DNA of 64,000 bases from AWTP1-13 sp963770295 (lineage in GTDB: Bacteria > Pseudomonadota > Alphaproteobacteria > Rhizobiales > Hyphomicrobiaceae): contig CAVYPA010000003.1 of assembly GCA_963770295.1 (NCBI GenBank), positions 1 to 64,000 of the forward strand. Reading direction: 5' to 3'. Positions 52,753 through 61,265 of this stretch are shown piece by piece; within the stretch, counting starts at the first letter, position 1; every line of letters starts with the position of its first letter. Made by a program: the position numbers and the translations under genes. The notes under the pieces were generated by a model that ran no database searches, was not told the DNA's origin, and saw nothing but the letters and a program-made list of their open reading frames with translations.

Positions 52753-53235
52753 TCAGCGCGCCAGCTCTGAGAGCAAGGTCTCCAACGCCCGCTGCGCGAA
52801 CGCCTGCATGTTGCCCCGGCGGTCCGTACTGCCCGTTGCCAGCGTCAGAACGCGGCTCGTCGGCCCATCAACGGCGAGGCAGGCATGTCCGGCCGCATCG
52901 CCATAGCGGTTGCCGCTGGGGCCGGCGGCGCCCGTCTCGGCGACGCCCCAGCTGGCGCCATGTCGCTCGCGCACCGTCCGCGCCAGCAGGGCCGCGTAGG
53001 GTTCACTCGCTGAGCGGATGTTGGCCATCGCCGCCTCAGGAATCGACAACAGGGCGCCGCGTGCCTGCCGGGTGTAGACGACGGCACCGCCTAGAAAGTA
53101 GGCCGACGCCCCGGGGACCGCGAGCAGCGCCGCCGAGATCAGCCCGCCGGCGGCGGACTTGGAGACCGCAATCGTCTCTCCGCGGGCCTTGAGCCTGGCC
53201 GCGACGGCCTCTGCCGCTTGCTGCAGGCCATCCAT
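52753..53235 (-). CDS. CinA C-terminal / PncC-like nicotinamide-nucleotide amidase family protein
   Basis: 160 residues, the size of the stand-alone CinA C-terminal domain that deamidates NMN. The fold is clear: LISAALLAVPGASAYFLGGAVVYT and GVAETGAAGPSGNRYGDAAGHACLAV. The active-site motif, normally AESCTGG, reads VSKSAAGG: the nucleophile Ser is kept, but Glu is Lys and Cys-Thr is Ala-Ala. Activity is therefore doubtful; it may be a divergent paralog. It is convergent with the permease gene and divergent from trmFO. Confidence 0.83.
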   Translation of the reverse strand: MDGLQQAAEAVAARLKARGETIAVSKSAAGGLISAALLAVPGASAYFLGGAVVYTRQARGALLSIPEAAMANIRSASEPYAALLARTVRERHGASWGVAETGAAGPSGNRYGDAAGHACLAVDGPTSRVLTLATGSTDRRGNMQAFAQRALETLLSELAR

Positions 53236-53395
53236 GGGGAGCCTCCTGCGCTTCCAACCCCGAGCAAAGCGGCGCGCCGCCTAGTACGACTGCCTCAGAC
53301 GCGCCCGACGGCGAAAGATCATGGCGCCTGCCAGCTCGTCCAAGAGCCGCGCGGGCCGGTTGAGCGCCTCTGCCTTTGCGCCTATTTTCCCCAAC

Positions 53396-54802
53396 ATGCA
53401 AGACAACCCCATCCATGTCATCGGCGGCGGGCTCGCCGGCAGCGAGGCCGCCTGGCAGATTGCCCGCACCGGCGTGCGCGTGGTCGTGCACGAAATGCGA
53501 CCGTCCCGCTCGACCGAGGCCCACAAGACCGACGCCTTGGCCGAGCTCGTCTGCTCCAATTCCTTCCGCTCCGACGATGCCGAAACCAATGCCGTGGGCC
53601 TGTTGCACGCGGAGATGCGGCGCGCGGGCTCCCTGATCATGGCCGCGGCCGATACGCACAAGCTGCCCGCGGGCGGCGCCCTGGCCGTCGATCGCGACGA
53701 CTTCGCCCGGTACGTGACCGGCGCGCTCGCCACCCACCCGCATGTGGCCATCGAGCGCGGCGAGGTTGCCGGCCTGCCGCCCCTTGCCTGGGATAGCGTC
53801 ATCATCGCCACCGGGCCCCTGACCTCGCCGGCCCTCTCCGCGGCCATCCAGGACCTCACCGGCGAGGGCGAATTGGCATTCTTCGATGCCATCGCCCCGA
53901 TCGTGCATCTCGACAGCATCGATCCCGGCATCACCTGGCGCCAGTCGCGCTACGACAAGGCGGGCCCCGGCGGCACGGGGGCCGACTACATCAATTGTCC
54001 CATGAGCAAGGCCGAGTATGAGACCTTCCTCAGCGCGCTCATTGCCGCCGAGAAGACCAGCTTCCACGCCTGGGAAGCCACCACGCCCTACTTCGAGGGC
54101 TGCCTGCCGATCGAGGTGATGGCCGAGCGCGGTCGCGAGACCCTGCGCTTTGGTCCCATGAAGCCGGTCGGTCTCTCAAATCCCCATCGCGGCGGCGAGC
54201 GCCCCTATGCCGTCGTGCAGTTGCGACAGGACAATGCGCTCGGCACCTTATGGAACATGGTCGGTTTCCAGACCAAGCTCAAGCACGGCGAGCAGGTGGG
54301 CATCTTCCGCTTAATCCCTGGCCTTGCTCAGGCGGAGTTCGCCCGCCTTGGCGGGCTTCATCGCAACACCTTCTTGAATGCGCCCAAGCTGATTGACACG
54401 CGCTTGCGGCTCCGCGTTTGCCCGCGCCTGCGCTTTGCGGGCCAGATCACGGGCTGCGAGGGTTATGTCGAAAGCGCCGCCATCGGGCTGCTTGCCGGCC
54501 AAGCGGCGGCGGCGGAACGCCGGGGCATGGCCTGGCAACCGCCACCGCTCACCACCGCCTTCGGCGCTCTGCTTGGCCACATCACCGGCGGGCATCTTGC
54601 CACAGAGGCGGACGGTGCCGGCTCCTTCCAACCGATGAACATCAACTTCGGCTTATTCCCGCCGCTGTCCGCCGAGGCCGCGGGCGCCGGCCGCGGCAAG
54701 GGCAAGGAGCGCGGCGCTGCCAAAAAGCGCGCCTTGAGCGCGCGTGCTTTGGCCGATCTCGACGCCTGGCTGGCGGCCCCTAAGCACAACGCCGCCGAAT
54801 AG
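53396..54802 (+). CDS. trmFO: methylenetetrahydrofolate--tRNA-(uracil-5-)-methyltransferase TrmFO
   Basis: 468 residues. Folate- and FAD-dependent enzyme that makes m5U54 in tRNA. FAD motif HVIGGGLAGSEAAWQIARTG, then VVVHEMRP, AELVCSNSFRSDD with the conserved Cys, VGLLHAEMRRAGSL, and later GGRRTEDANY-equivalent ADYINCPMSKAEYETF. Also TLWNMVGFQTKLKHGEQ and GQITGCEGYVESAAIG. The ATG of MQDNPIHVIGGG is the start; the longer frame adds 25 non-family residues. TrmFO replaces TrmA in Firmicutes and many alphaproteobacteria. Near the C-terminus a Lys/Gly/Ala-rich insert (GRGKGKERGAAKKR) precedes the end. Confidence 0.96.
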   Translation: MQDNPIHVIGGGLAGSEAAWQIARTGVRVVVHEMRPSRSTEAHKTDALAELVCSNSFRSDDAETNAVGLLHAEMRRAGSLIMAAADTHKLPAGGALAVDRDDFARYVTGALATHPHVAIERGEVAGLPPLAWDSVIIATGPLTSPALSAAIQDLTGEGELAFFDAIAPIVHLDSIDPGITWRQSRYDKAGPGGTGADYINCPMSKAEYETFLSALIAAEKTSFHAWEATTPYFEGCLPIEVMAERGRETLRFGPMKPVGLSNPHRGGERPYAVVQLRQDNALGTLWNMVGFQTKLKHGEQVGIFRLIPGLAQAEFARLGGLHRNTFLNAPKLIDTRLRLRVCPRLRFAGQITGCEGYVESAAIGLLAGQAAAAERRGMAWQPPPLTTAFGALLGHITGGHLATEADGAGSFQPMNINFGLFPPLSAEAAGAGRGKGKERGAAKKRALSARALADLDAWLAAPKHNAAE

Positions 54803-54894
54803 TTCCCGGCATATTTTGAGGGCGCGACATCATTGCCGGCCAGGATTAGGCGCGGCGAGGGCGAACCAGACGCCGGGTCGGCCGTTTACGAGCT

Positions 54895-55620
54895 ATGAAT
54901 GCTCCTGCGAACTGGCCTCGTAATCGCCTGCTCCTTGCCCTGCCCGAGTTCGACCTCAAGCAGCTGCAGCCCGACCTCGAGTACATCGAGTGCAAGCGCG
55001 AGCAGGTCTTGGTCGATGCCGATAGCTCACTGGATCACGTCTTCTTCCCGGACAGCGGGGTGATTTCGGTGGTGGCCGTCTATCCCGACGGCAGCATTAT
55101 CGAGATGGCCACCATCGGCCGCGAGGGCAGCACGGGGTTCCAGGCCGTGTTCGGCGCCAAGGCATCCTCGGCCCGCCTGCTCGTGCAGGTGCCGGGCAGC
55201 GCGGCCAAGATGACGCGCCAGTCGTTCGTGCGGGCCATGGACGCGATGCCGACGTTCCTTAAGCTCGTGCAGGCGCATGTGCTGGCCTTTCTCGAACAGG
55301 TGATGGTGTCGGCCGCCTGCAACGGCGCCCACAACGTGCGCCAGCGCTTGGCGCGCTGGCTCTTGATGATGCGCGATCGCCACGACGGCGACGACCTGCC
55401 CTTAACCCAGGATCTGCTCGCCGAAATGCTGGGCGTGCACCGCCCCAGCATCACCAATGCCGCCCAAGCACTGCAGCGCGACGGGCTGATCGAGTGCGGC
55501 CGCCGGCGCGTCACCATTCTTGATCGCGACGGTCTGATCGGCGCCTCCTGCGAGTGCTACCGGCTCGTGCGCACGCGGATCGCTTATCACCTGCCAAAAA
55601 CCTTTCCCGAGGCTCTTTAG
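54895..55620 (+). CDS. Crp/Fnr family transcriptional regulator
   Basis: 241 residues. Cyclic-nucleotide-binding-fold domain (residues about 20-140: VLVDADSSLDHVFFPDSGVISVV, IGREGSTGFQAVFG) followed by a helix-turn-helix, LTQDLLAEMLGVHRPSITNAAQ, and wing ECGRRRVTILDRDGL. No Fnr-type iron-sulfur Cys set. It has the same arrangement as the regulator at 15048-15758 and a YRLVR-type C-terminus. It stands 92 bp after trmFO and ahead of a small conserved protein on the same strand. Its targets are not evident. Confidence 0.88.
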   Translation: MNAPANWPRNRLLLALPEFDLKQLQPDLEYIECKREQVLVDADSSLDHVFFPDSGVISVVAVYPDGSIIEMATIGREGSTGFQAVFGAKASSARLLVQVPGSAAKMTRQSFVRAMDAMPTFLKLVQAHVLAFLEQVMVSAACNGAHNVRQRLARWLLMMRDRHDGDDLPLTQDLLAEMLGVHRPSITNAAQALQRDGLIECGRRRVTILDRDGLIGASCECYRLVRTRIAYHLPKTFPEAL

Positions 55621-55716
55621 GTCATCTAGCTTACCGACAGGCTCCGGGGGCCGGGACCATGCTCGCCCCATGTTGGGCCGCCTGTGCGGGGGGCGGGTTT
55701 TCGCCCTGAGGACCTG

Positions 55717-55974
55717 ATGAACGCACGCCAGATTGTCGAAAGCGGGTCCTTTGGACCCGAGACCCTCAAGGTTGCCTATCAGGCGTTTGATGAAGCCTGG
55801 CAGAGCGTTGCCCGCTGCGTTGGCAACGATCCCGTGAGCATCGAAGCGGCACGCGTCAAGCTTGCCAACGCCATCCTGGCGGTGTGCCAGGAGAAGAGCC
55901 GCGATCCGAGCGCGCTAAAGACGGCGGCGCTCGCCATCCTGGCGCGCGACTACCGGCTCGACCTCAAGGCCTAG
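55717..55974 (+). CDS. small conserved alphaproteobacterial protein, function unknown
   Basis: 85 residues. It resembles a small helical protein found in many Rhizobiales, with the pattern ARQIVESGSFGPETLKVAYQAFDEAW and VSIEAARVKLANAILAV (two amphipathic blocks). No signal peptide or membrane segment, so cytoplasmic. The ATG at 55717 is chosen; an earlier in-frame ATG adds eleven residues. Located downstream of the Crp/Fnr gene. No function is known to me. Confidence 0.72.
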   Translation: MNARQIVESGSFGPETLKVAYQAFDEAWQSVARCVGNDPVSIEAARVKLANAILAVCQEKSRDPSALKTAALAILARDYRLDLKA

Positions 55975-56100
55975 ACCCCGAAGCCCGTGGAGGCTCGCCC
56001 CCGGCTGCCCCTCCCTGGCTCGCCGCCCCGCTCGCCGGGCGCGCCACATCTTCGCCGGTGCGTGCCCCCGCGTGCGGTCGGGGCGGGTTATCCGGCTCAG

Positions 56101-56160
56101 AACCTTGGCGGCGGGAACCTTGGCGGCGGCAACCTTAGTCGTGGGAACCTTGGCGGCGGG
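56101..56160. repeat. 15-bp tandem repeat, four units
   Basis: AACCTTGGCGGCGGG at 56101 and 56146 exactly, with two variant units between (56116, 56131). It lies 50 bp upstream of the MHS permease start; upstream in the same frame it would read as TLAAG-type units, but that region is probably untranslated. Confidence 0.9.
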
Positions 56161-56209
56161 CGCCACGTTAGACGATCGGCAGCCGGGCGGGATAGCATGG
56201 AGGTGCGTG

Positions 56210-57523
56210 ATGGCCCAAGCTGTCATTGGCCGTCTACCCGACGACGAACACCGCATTCAGCTGCGCCGGGCCGTCGTCGCCAGCACCATCGGCACGGCGA
56301 TCGAGTGGTATGATTTCTTCCTTTATAGCACCGTCACCGGCTTGGTTTTCGCCAAGCTCTTTTTTCCCCATTCCGACCCCCTGGTGGGGACGCTCGAAGC
56401 CTTCGCCGTTTACGCCGTCGGCTTTATCGCGCGTCCGATCGGCGCGGCGATCTTCGGCCACTACGGCGACCGTATTGGTCGCAAGGCCACGCTGATTGCA
56501 ACCTTGATGCTGATGGGGATTGCGACCTTCCTGGTCGCCTTCGTGCCCACCTATGAAAGCATCGGCGTCTGGGGTGCCGTCATCCTGACGGTCTTGCGTT
56601 TCGTGCAGGGCATCGGCGTCGGCGGCGAGTGGGGCGGCTCGGTGCTATTGTCGATGGAATGGTCGCGCACGCACGACCAGCGCGGCTTCATTGCCTCCTG
56701 GCCGCAGTTCGGCGTGCCCTGCGGACTGTTTCTTGCCAATTTGGCCGTGCTCGCCTTCAGCCAAATGTCCGGCGAGCAATTTCTGGCGTGGGGTTGGCGG
56801 CTGCCGTTTGCGCTCAGCATCGTCCTGGTCGCGGTCGGTCTTTATATCCGCCTTGGCATTCTCGAGACCCCCACCTTTACGCGCCTGCAGGAGGCCGAGC
56901 GCCTCGAGGGCGCGCCGGTTTCCGCCGTGCTGCGCAGTCACGGCAAAGAGATCCTGTTGAGTGCCTTTGCCCGCATGGCCGAGCAGGCGCCCTTCTATAT
57001 CTTTACGGCCTTCGTCTTTGCCTATGCCGTGAACGCGCTCAAGGTGCCGCGCGATTTCATTCTGACCTCCGTGCTCGCCGCCTCGCTGCTCTCCTTCATC
57101 AGCATTCCCCTGTTTGGGCATATCTCCGATCGCATCGGCCGCAAGAAGACCTATATGATCGGGGCCGCGCTCACGGGCGTGTTCGGGTTTCTCTACTTTG
57201 CCATGCTCGACACGGGTTCCTATGCGCTCATCTTCCTCGCCATCGTGCTGTCCCTGATCCCGCACGACATCATGTATGGGCCACAGGCGGCCTTGATCGC
57301 CGAGCTCTTTCCCGGGCGACTGCGCTATAGCGGCGCCTCGCTCGGCTATCAGTTGGCATCCGTGATCGCCGGTGGCCCCGCGCCGCTGATCGCCACCTGG
57401 CTGTTTGCCACCTACGGCACGCCCTACGCCATTGCCGCCTACATCTTGGCGTGCGCCATCGTGAGCCTCATCGCCACGGCTTTCATGCGCGACTACACCG
57501 GCAAGGCGCTGAGCGATCACTAG
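56210..57523 (+). CDS. MFS transporter, metabolite:H+ symporter (MHS) type
   Basis: 437 residues. Proton symporter of the ShiA/ProP/KgtP group. The first helix has the hallmark STIGTAIEWYDFFLYSTVTG; the first cytoplasmic loop reads GHYGDRIGRKATLI and its counterpart GHISDRIGRKKTYMIG. Also RFVQGIGVGGEWGGSVLL. Twelve helices in total. The ATG at MAQAVIGRL has GGAGG before it. The gene ends with a strong hairpin and is convergent with the aldolase-RraA-Ldh operon; it may import the substrate of that pathway (a dicarboxylate or aromatic acid). Confidence 0.93.
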   Translation: MAQAVIGRLPDDEHRIQLRRAVVASTIGTAIEWYDFFLYSTVTGLVFAKLFFPHSDPLVGTLEAFAVYAVGFIARPIGAAIFGHYGDRIGRKATLIATLMLMGIATFLVAFVPTYESIGVWGAVILTVLRFVQGIGVGGEWGGSVLLSMEWSRTHDQRGFIASWPQFGVPCGLFLANLAVLAFSQMSGEQFLAWGWRLPFALSIVLVAVGLYIRLGILETPTFTRLQEAERLEGAPVSAVLRSHGKEILLSAFARMAEQAPFYIFTAFVFAYAVNALKVPRDFILTSVLAASLLSFISIPLFGHISDRIGRKKTYMIGAALTGVFGFLYFAMLDTGSYALIFLAIVLSLIPHDIMYGPQAALIAELFPGRLRYSGASLGYQLASVIAGGPAPLIATWLFATYGTPYAIAAYILACAIVSLIATAFMRDYTGKALSDH

Positions 57524-57525
57524 CC

Positions 57526-57552
57526 GGTCCCGGGCCAAGCGGCCCGGGGACC
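57526..57552. terminator. hairpin between convergent genes
   Basis: GGTCCCGGGCC (57526-57536), a 4-base loop, and GGCCCGGGGACC (57541-57552) pair over 11 bases with one bulged G. No T-run follows, so it is probably a bidirectional, weakly intrinsic terminator between the MHS permease and the aldolase gene. Confidence 0.6.
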
Positions 57553-57572
57553 CTCAGCGTCGCCTGCGGCGG

Positions 57573-58361
57573 CTAATAGGTTTTAGCCTTGGCGGCAGGC
57601 GCCTTGCCGCGCACCTCGTTGATGGCAGTGGCGGCGGCGACCGCCAGCAGGCGCACGTCGTTGAGGATGGTGCACATCTGGAAGCCCGCCTCGAAGCGGC
57701 GGAGCGCGGTGGCGGGGCCGTCGGTGTGCACGCCGGCGATCAGCCCCTTCTTGCGCGTGGTTTTGACGATGGTGTCGATGGCGGCCAGCACTTCCTTGTC
57801 GGTCGGATCCAGCGTCGGCGGCTTGCCAAGGCTGAGGGAGAGATCGGAGGGGCCGACGTAGACCCCGCTCACGCCCTTCACCGAGAGGATCTCCTCCAGG
57901 TTGTTGACGGCCTGGCGGGTCTCGATCATCGCGAACAGCAAGATCTCCTCGTTGGCCTTCTGCCAATAGTCGGCGCCGTATTGCGCCGCCCGGAACGGCC
58001 CGAAGCTGCGTTCCCCCATCGGCGGGTAGCGTCCGGAGCGCACCAGTGCCTCGGCTTCCTCCTTGCTGTTGATCATCGGGCAGATGATGCCCATGGCGCC
58101 CGCATCGAGCACGCGCATGATGTGGCCGGGATCGTTCCAGGGCACGCGCACTAGTGGCGTGGCGTCGCCGCCGCTTTGGATGGCCTGCAGGATCGGTACG
58201 ACATCGTTGATATCGCTCGCGCCGTGCTGCATATCGATGGTGACGCTGTCCCAGCCTTGCGCGGCGTAGACCTCGGCGGCGAAGGAATTGGGAATGGCTG
58301 CCCAGCCGCCGACGCAGTTGACGCCGTCGGCGATCTTTTTCTTCAAGGCATTGGCTTTCAT
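57573..58361 (-). CDS. HpcH/HpaI aldolase family protein
   Basis: 262 residues. Class II, metal-dependent aldolase that splits 4-hydroxy-2-oxo acids into pyruvate and an aldehyde. Clear signatures: WDSVTIDMQHGASD, PLVRVPWNDPGHIMRVLDAGAMGIICPMI (as two strands), FAMIETRQAVNNLEEI with the metal Glu, and GVYVGPSDLSLSLG with the metal Asp. Last gene of the ldh-rraA-aldolase unit on the minus strand, 32 bp after rraA. Substrate chain length cannot be read. Confidence 0.92.
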   Translation of the reverse strand: MKANALKKKIADGVNCVGGWAAIPNSFAAEVYAAQGWDSVTIDMQHGASDINDVVPILQAIQSGGDATPLVRVPWNDPGHIMRVLDAGAMGIICPMINSKEEAEALVRSGRYPPMGERSFGPFRAAQYGADYWQKANEEILLFAMIETRQAVNNLEEILSVKGVSGVYVGPSDLSLSLGKPPTLDPTDKEVLAAIDTIVKTTRKKGLIAGVHTDGPATALRRFEAGFQMCTILNDVRLLAVAAATAINEVRGKAPAAKAKTY

Positions 58362-58393
58362 TTTGCTCTCCTCGGCGTCGTTGGCTCAACCGT

Positions 58394-59092
58394 TCAATGA
58401 ATTTCGTCCTGCTTAGCAAGCGCCTCGCGCAACTTGGCCACGTTGAAGCCCCCGGCCCGTGCCATCTCCAGGATGACGGCTTCTTTGCGCGCCAACAGGT
58501 CGCAAGCGGCGGGAATTTTCGCCGCCAGATTGGCGGGAATTGTCACCGCACCGTGGCGGTCGGCGTGCACGAGCTCGCCCGAGCGCACCAGCATGCCGGC
58601 CACCCGCACCTCCTTGCCGAAATCGTGCAAGTGGACGTGCGCGTGGCTGGGCATGATGGAGCCGGCCAACGCCTGGAAACCCGGCGCCCATTGATCGATG
58701 TCGCGGATGCAGCCGTCGGTGACCACGCCCAGCAGGCCCAGCCCCTTGTGCACGGCACTCATCACCTCACCCCAAAAGGCGCCGAAGCCCACGTCGTGTC
58801 CATCGAGGTCCTGAATCACCACGACACCGGGTGCGGGCTTGTCAGCGATATAGTCGTAGTAGGCAATGCGCTGGGTGCGCTGGGCCTTGGCGTCGAGCTC
58901 ATGGGCATGCGCGGTGCGGATGGTGGCCGTTTTGGCATAGCCCACGATCGCTGGCAGGTTGGGGAACGGGCACAGCAGCGGCCGCGTGGTGAAGCCCGTC
59001 AGTCGGCGGGCCGGATCGACGATCTCGAGCGCATTGCAGATCGTCGGCGTGTCGTAGGTCTTGAGTTTTTCGAGCAAGGCGGCATCGATCAC
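58394..59092 (-). CDS. RraA family protein (4-hydroxy-4-methyl-2-oxoglutarate aldolase-like)
   Basis: 232 residues. RraA-fold protein; members are metal-dependent aldolases/decarboxylases of 4-hydroxy-4-methyl-2-oxoglutarate or oxaloacetate. Motifs: TPTICNALEIVDP at the N-terminus, AFWGEVMSAVHKGLGLLGVVTDGCIRDID with the Arg-Asp metal/substrate pair, and GELVHADRHGAVTIP. Longer than the E. coli RNase E regulator, which favours a metabolic enzyme. Position between an Ldh-type reductase and an HpaI aldolase supports 2-oxo acid metabolism. Confidence 0.9.
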   Translation of the reverse strand: MIDAALLEKLKTYDTPTICNALEIVDPARRLTGFTTRPLLCPFPNLPAIVGYAKTATIRTAHAHELDAKAQRTQRIAYYDYIADKPAPGVVVIQDLDGHDVGFGAFWGEVMSAVHKGLGLLGVVTDGCIRDIDQWAPGFQALAGSIMPSHAHVHLHDFGKEVRVAGMLVRSGELVHADRHGAVTIPANLAAKIPAACDLLARKEAVILEMARAGGFNVAKLREALAKQDEIH

Positions 59093-59160
59093 GAAACGGT
59101 CTCCTGTCGGCGTTCTTGTCCCTCTGCCCGCCGGGCCTAAAGGGACGACCTGCTATGGCC

Positions 59161-60267
59161 TCAAGCGGCCCCCAATTGCTGGATCCGGCGCTCATCGACG
59201 CCGACGGCGCGCGCCGCCTCGATAAGGGAAGCCCAGGTGTCATCGGGCAACGGCACGCCATCGCGCAGGCGCTGTTGGCGCATGAACGCCTCTGGTTCCC
59301 CGGGGATCAGCACCTCGCCGCCGACGCTGGCGGGTTTGGCGCTTTTGAAGTAGGCAACGTAGCGCGCCACGTCCTGTGGGAAAACTGCCTCGGGGTCGAC
59401 CACCTTCGGGTCGACGTAGAAGGACAGCATGCCATTGCCGCGGAAGCGATCCGGGCCCGTGCCCGCGTCCGTGCCCGTGGCCTTCATGCCCGTCAGCGAC
59501 CCGCCGAGCAGCTCGCACATTAACGCCAGTCCCGAGCCTTTGTGGTCCCCGAAGGCACGAATGGCGCCGGTGCCCTTGCCGCCGTGGCGCGGACCCGTGG
59601 CCGTGTAGTCGCCATAAAGGACGCGCGGGTCGGCGCTCATGCGACCGTCGATGTCGATCAGCGCGTCAGAGGGCAGCGCCTTGCCGCCCTGGCTCGCCAC
59701 CAACACCTTGCCTTCGGCGACCACCGAGGTGGCAAAGTCAAGGATGATCGGGGACTGCCCCGGACGGGGCACGCCGACGGCAAAGGGTGCGGTCGAAAGG
59801 CGCCGCTCGCTGCCGCCGAAAGGCGCAACCAGCACGCTGCCCGAAGCGTTGACGAAGTGGATGGAAACGAGGCCCGCCTCGGCCGCCATCTCGGCCCAGT
59901 CGCCGATCCGGCCGATATGGCCGCTGTTCTTCAGGGCCACCAGCGACAGGCCGAGCGCCTTGCATTTCTCGATGCCGATGGCGACGGCCTGCGGACCGAC
60001 CGTCTGGCCGAAGCCGTGGCGGCCATCCACCACGGCCAGCACCGGCGTTTCGCTCAGCACGTTTACCGCTTGATCGGCCATGACGATCCCGTCCCGCTGC
60101 CATTGCAAGTAACGCGGGACGCGCGCCACGCCGTGGCTGTCGTGGCCCGTCAAGTTGGCAGAGACAAGGTATTTGCCGATGCGCGCGCTCTCGGCCGCCG
60201 AGCATCCGGATTTGGCGAAGATATCCCGCACGAACTCGCTGAGTGCGGCCGCCCTAATCGTCACCAT
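59161..60267 (-). CDS. Ldh family oxidoreductase (malate/L-lactate dehydrogenase-like)
   Basis: 368 residues. NAD(P)-dependent 2-hydroxy acid dehydrogenase of the LDH2/MDH2 fold, unrelated to classical LDH. Characteristic segments are NLTGHDSHGVARVPRYLQ with the catalytic His, GLSLVALKNSGHIGRIGDWAE, FVNASGSVLVAPFGGSERRLSTAPFAVGVP (as two blocks) and FGDHKGSGLALMCELLGGSLTG. Other family members are ureidoglycolate, sulfolactate and delta1-piperidine-2-carboxylate reductases. The start is the ATG before VTIRAAALSEFV, with GAGGGAGAGG before it. First gene of the operon with rraA and the aldolase. Confidence 0.9.
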   Translation of the reverse strand: MVTIRAAALSEFVRDIFAKSGCSAAESARIGKYLVSANLTGHDSHGVARVPRYLQWQRDGIVMADQAVNVLSETPVLAVVDGRHGFGQTVGPQAVAIGIEKCKALGLSLVALKNSGHIGRIGDWAEMAAEAGLVSIHFVNASGSVLVAPFGGSERRLSTAPFAVGVPRPGQSPIILDFATSVVAEGKVLVASQGGKALPSDALIDIDGRMSADPRVLYGDYTATGPRHGGKGTGAIRAFGDHKGSGLALMCELLGGSLTGMKATGTDAGTGPDRFRGNGMLSFYVDPKVVDPEAVFPQDVARYVAYFKSAKPASVGGEVLIPGEPEAFMRQQRLRDGVPLPDDTWASLIEAARAVGVDERRIQQLGAA

Positions 60268-60492
60268 CGCTCGACCGTTCCTCTCCCTCGGGCTCCCAAG
60301 GGCCCTTTCACCATAAACGAGGCTCCCCGCCAAGTCATGGGCATCAGCCAAGGCGGCGCTGGCCGCAGGGCGCGCAGCGCCCACGGCGCGGCTCTGAGGA
60401 GAGCCCGCTGCTCCTGCGCGGGGCTGGCCATCCGCCTCCACTGCGGGCATCATAGGCGCGAGGCACAAAAGCCGAGCAACAGGGTCGAGCCC
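60268..60492. promoter_or_regulatory. divergent intergenic region between ldh and nitrile hydratase-like genes
   Basis: 225 bp that must hold promoters for both units. A GGGCGC-GCA-GCGCCC inverted repeat is at 60368-60382. No riboswitch fold (for example cobalamin) was recognised. Confidence 0.35.
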
Positions 60493-60933
60493 ATGGCCAA
60501 GCAAGCCCCCGCCACGGCGGCCAAGACGCGACAGGGAGTGCGGAGCGGCGCCCCCAAGCGGCAGACCAAGCCTCGCAAAGGTGCCGGCGGGCGCGCCACC
60601 CACGATGTGGGCGGGCTGACGTTTGGCGCCATCGATCGCAGCGAGCACGATCTGGCCTTGTGGGAGAAGCGCACCGACGCCATGCAGCGCCTGCTCACCA
60701 GCCCCGGCAACCGCGCCTTTACCGTCGACGGCTTGCGGCGCGTGATCGAAGACTATGGCGAACAGGTCTACGACCGCACCACCTATTATGAGAAATGGAT
60801 CCGGGCGTTGCGCAACCTGGTGGTCGAGCAGGAACTGTTGACGCGGGCGGAGGTCGAGGCGCGCATGGTGCAAGTGCGCGATCGTCACGCCAAGACCGGG
60901 CGGCGCGTTTCCAAGGCCAAGATTCCATGGTGA
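60493..60933 (+). CDS. nitrile hydratase beta-subunit N-terminal-domain protein (split beta)
   Basis: 146 residues. It matches only the N-terminal helical domain of a nitrile hydratase beta subunit: HDVGGLTFGAIDRSEHDLALW (family HDMGG start), then LRRVIEDYGEQVYDRTTYYEKWIRALRNLVVEQELLT (read as two helices). A 35-residue basic, Lys/Arg-rich leader precedes it. The SH3-like C-terminal half is a separate gene next door. Thiocyanate hydrolase (scnB, scnA, scnC) and the toyocamycin nitrile hydratase have the same split. ATG preceded by CGAGCCC with no strong ribosome binding site. It overlaps the next gene by 7 bp. Confidence 0.85.
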   Translation: MAKQAPATAAKTRQGVRSGAPKRQTKPRKGAGGRATHDVGGLTFGAIDRSEHDLALWEKRTDAMQRLLTSPGNRAFTVDGLRRVIEDYGEQVYDRTTYYEKWIRALRNLVVEQELLTRAEVEARMVQVRDRHAKTGRRVSKAKIPW

Positions 60934-61256
60934 GCGACGTCGGCAGCGAGCCTCGGCACGGCACCAGCCGAGCGCTGCGCTTTGCGCCCGGCGATCGGGT
61001 GCAGGTGGCGGCAAGGCGAGTGCTGGGGCACTGCCGCACGCCCTGGTATGTGCGCGGCAAAAGCGGCGTCGTCATCGCCGTGCACGGCCGCTTCCGCGAT
61101 CCCGAACGGCTGGCCTATCATCGGCCCGGGCTTCCCGCCCAGGGGCTCTATAAGGTGCGCTTTCAGCAGCGCGAGGTTTGGCCGACCTATCGAGGTGCCA
61201 ACGGCGATCACATCGAGGTGGACATCTACGAGCATTGGCTCGAGCCGACCAGATAG
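60927..61256 (+). CDS. nitrile hydratase beta-subunit C-terminal-domain protein (split beta)
   Basis: 109 residues. SH3-like barrel that in single-gene enzymes forms the C-terminal half of the beta subunit. Motifs: FAPGDRVQVAARRVLGHCRTP, WYVRGKSGVVIAVHG (RGKxGxV signature), GLYKVRFQQREVWP and HIEVDIYEHWLEP. It starts inside the last codons of the preceding gene and is followed after 9 bp by the alpha-type subunit. Together these give order betaN-betaC-alpha, as in thiocyanate hydrolase. Confidence 0.87.
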   Translation: MVSDVGSEPRHGTSRALRFAPGDRVQVAARRVLGHCRTPWYVRGKSGVVIAVHGRFRDPERLAYHRPGLPAQGLYKVRFQQREVWPTYRGANGDHIEVDIYEHWLEPTR

Positions 61257-61265
61257 GAGCGCATC

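Noticed and set aside
56072..56209. Upstream extension of the MHS permease with TLAAG repeats
   Set aside because: The internal ATG at 56210 has a GGAGG site and begins the normal family N-terminus; the extension is made by tandem repeats.
59161..61014. 617-codon minus-strand frame reaching across the nitrile hydratase genes
   Set aside because: Only the part up to 60267 is the Ldh-family enzyme; the extra 248 codons are antisense to the split-beta genes.
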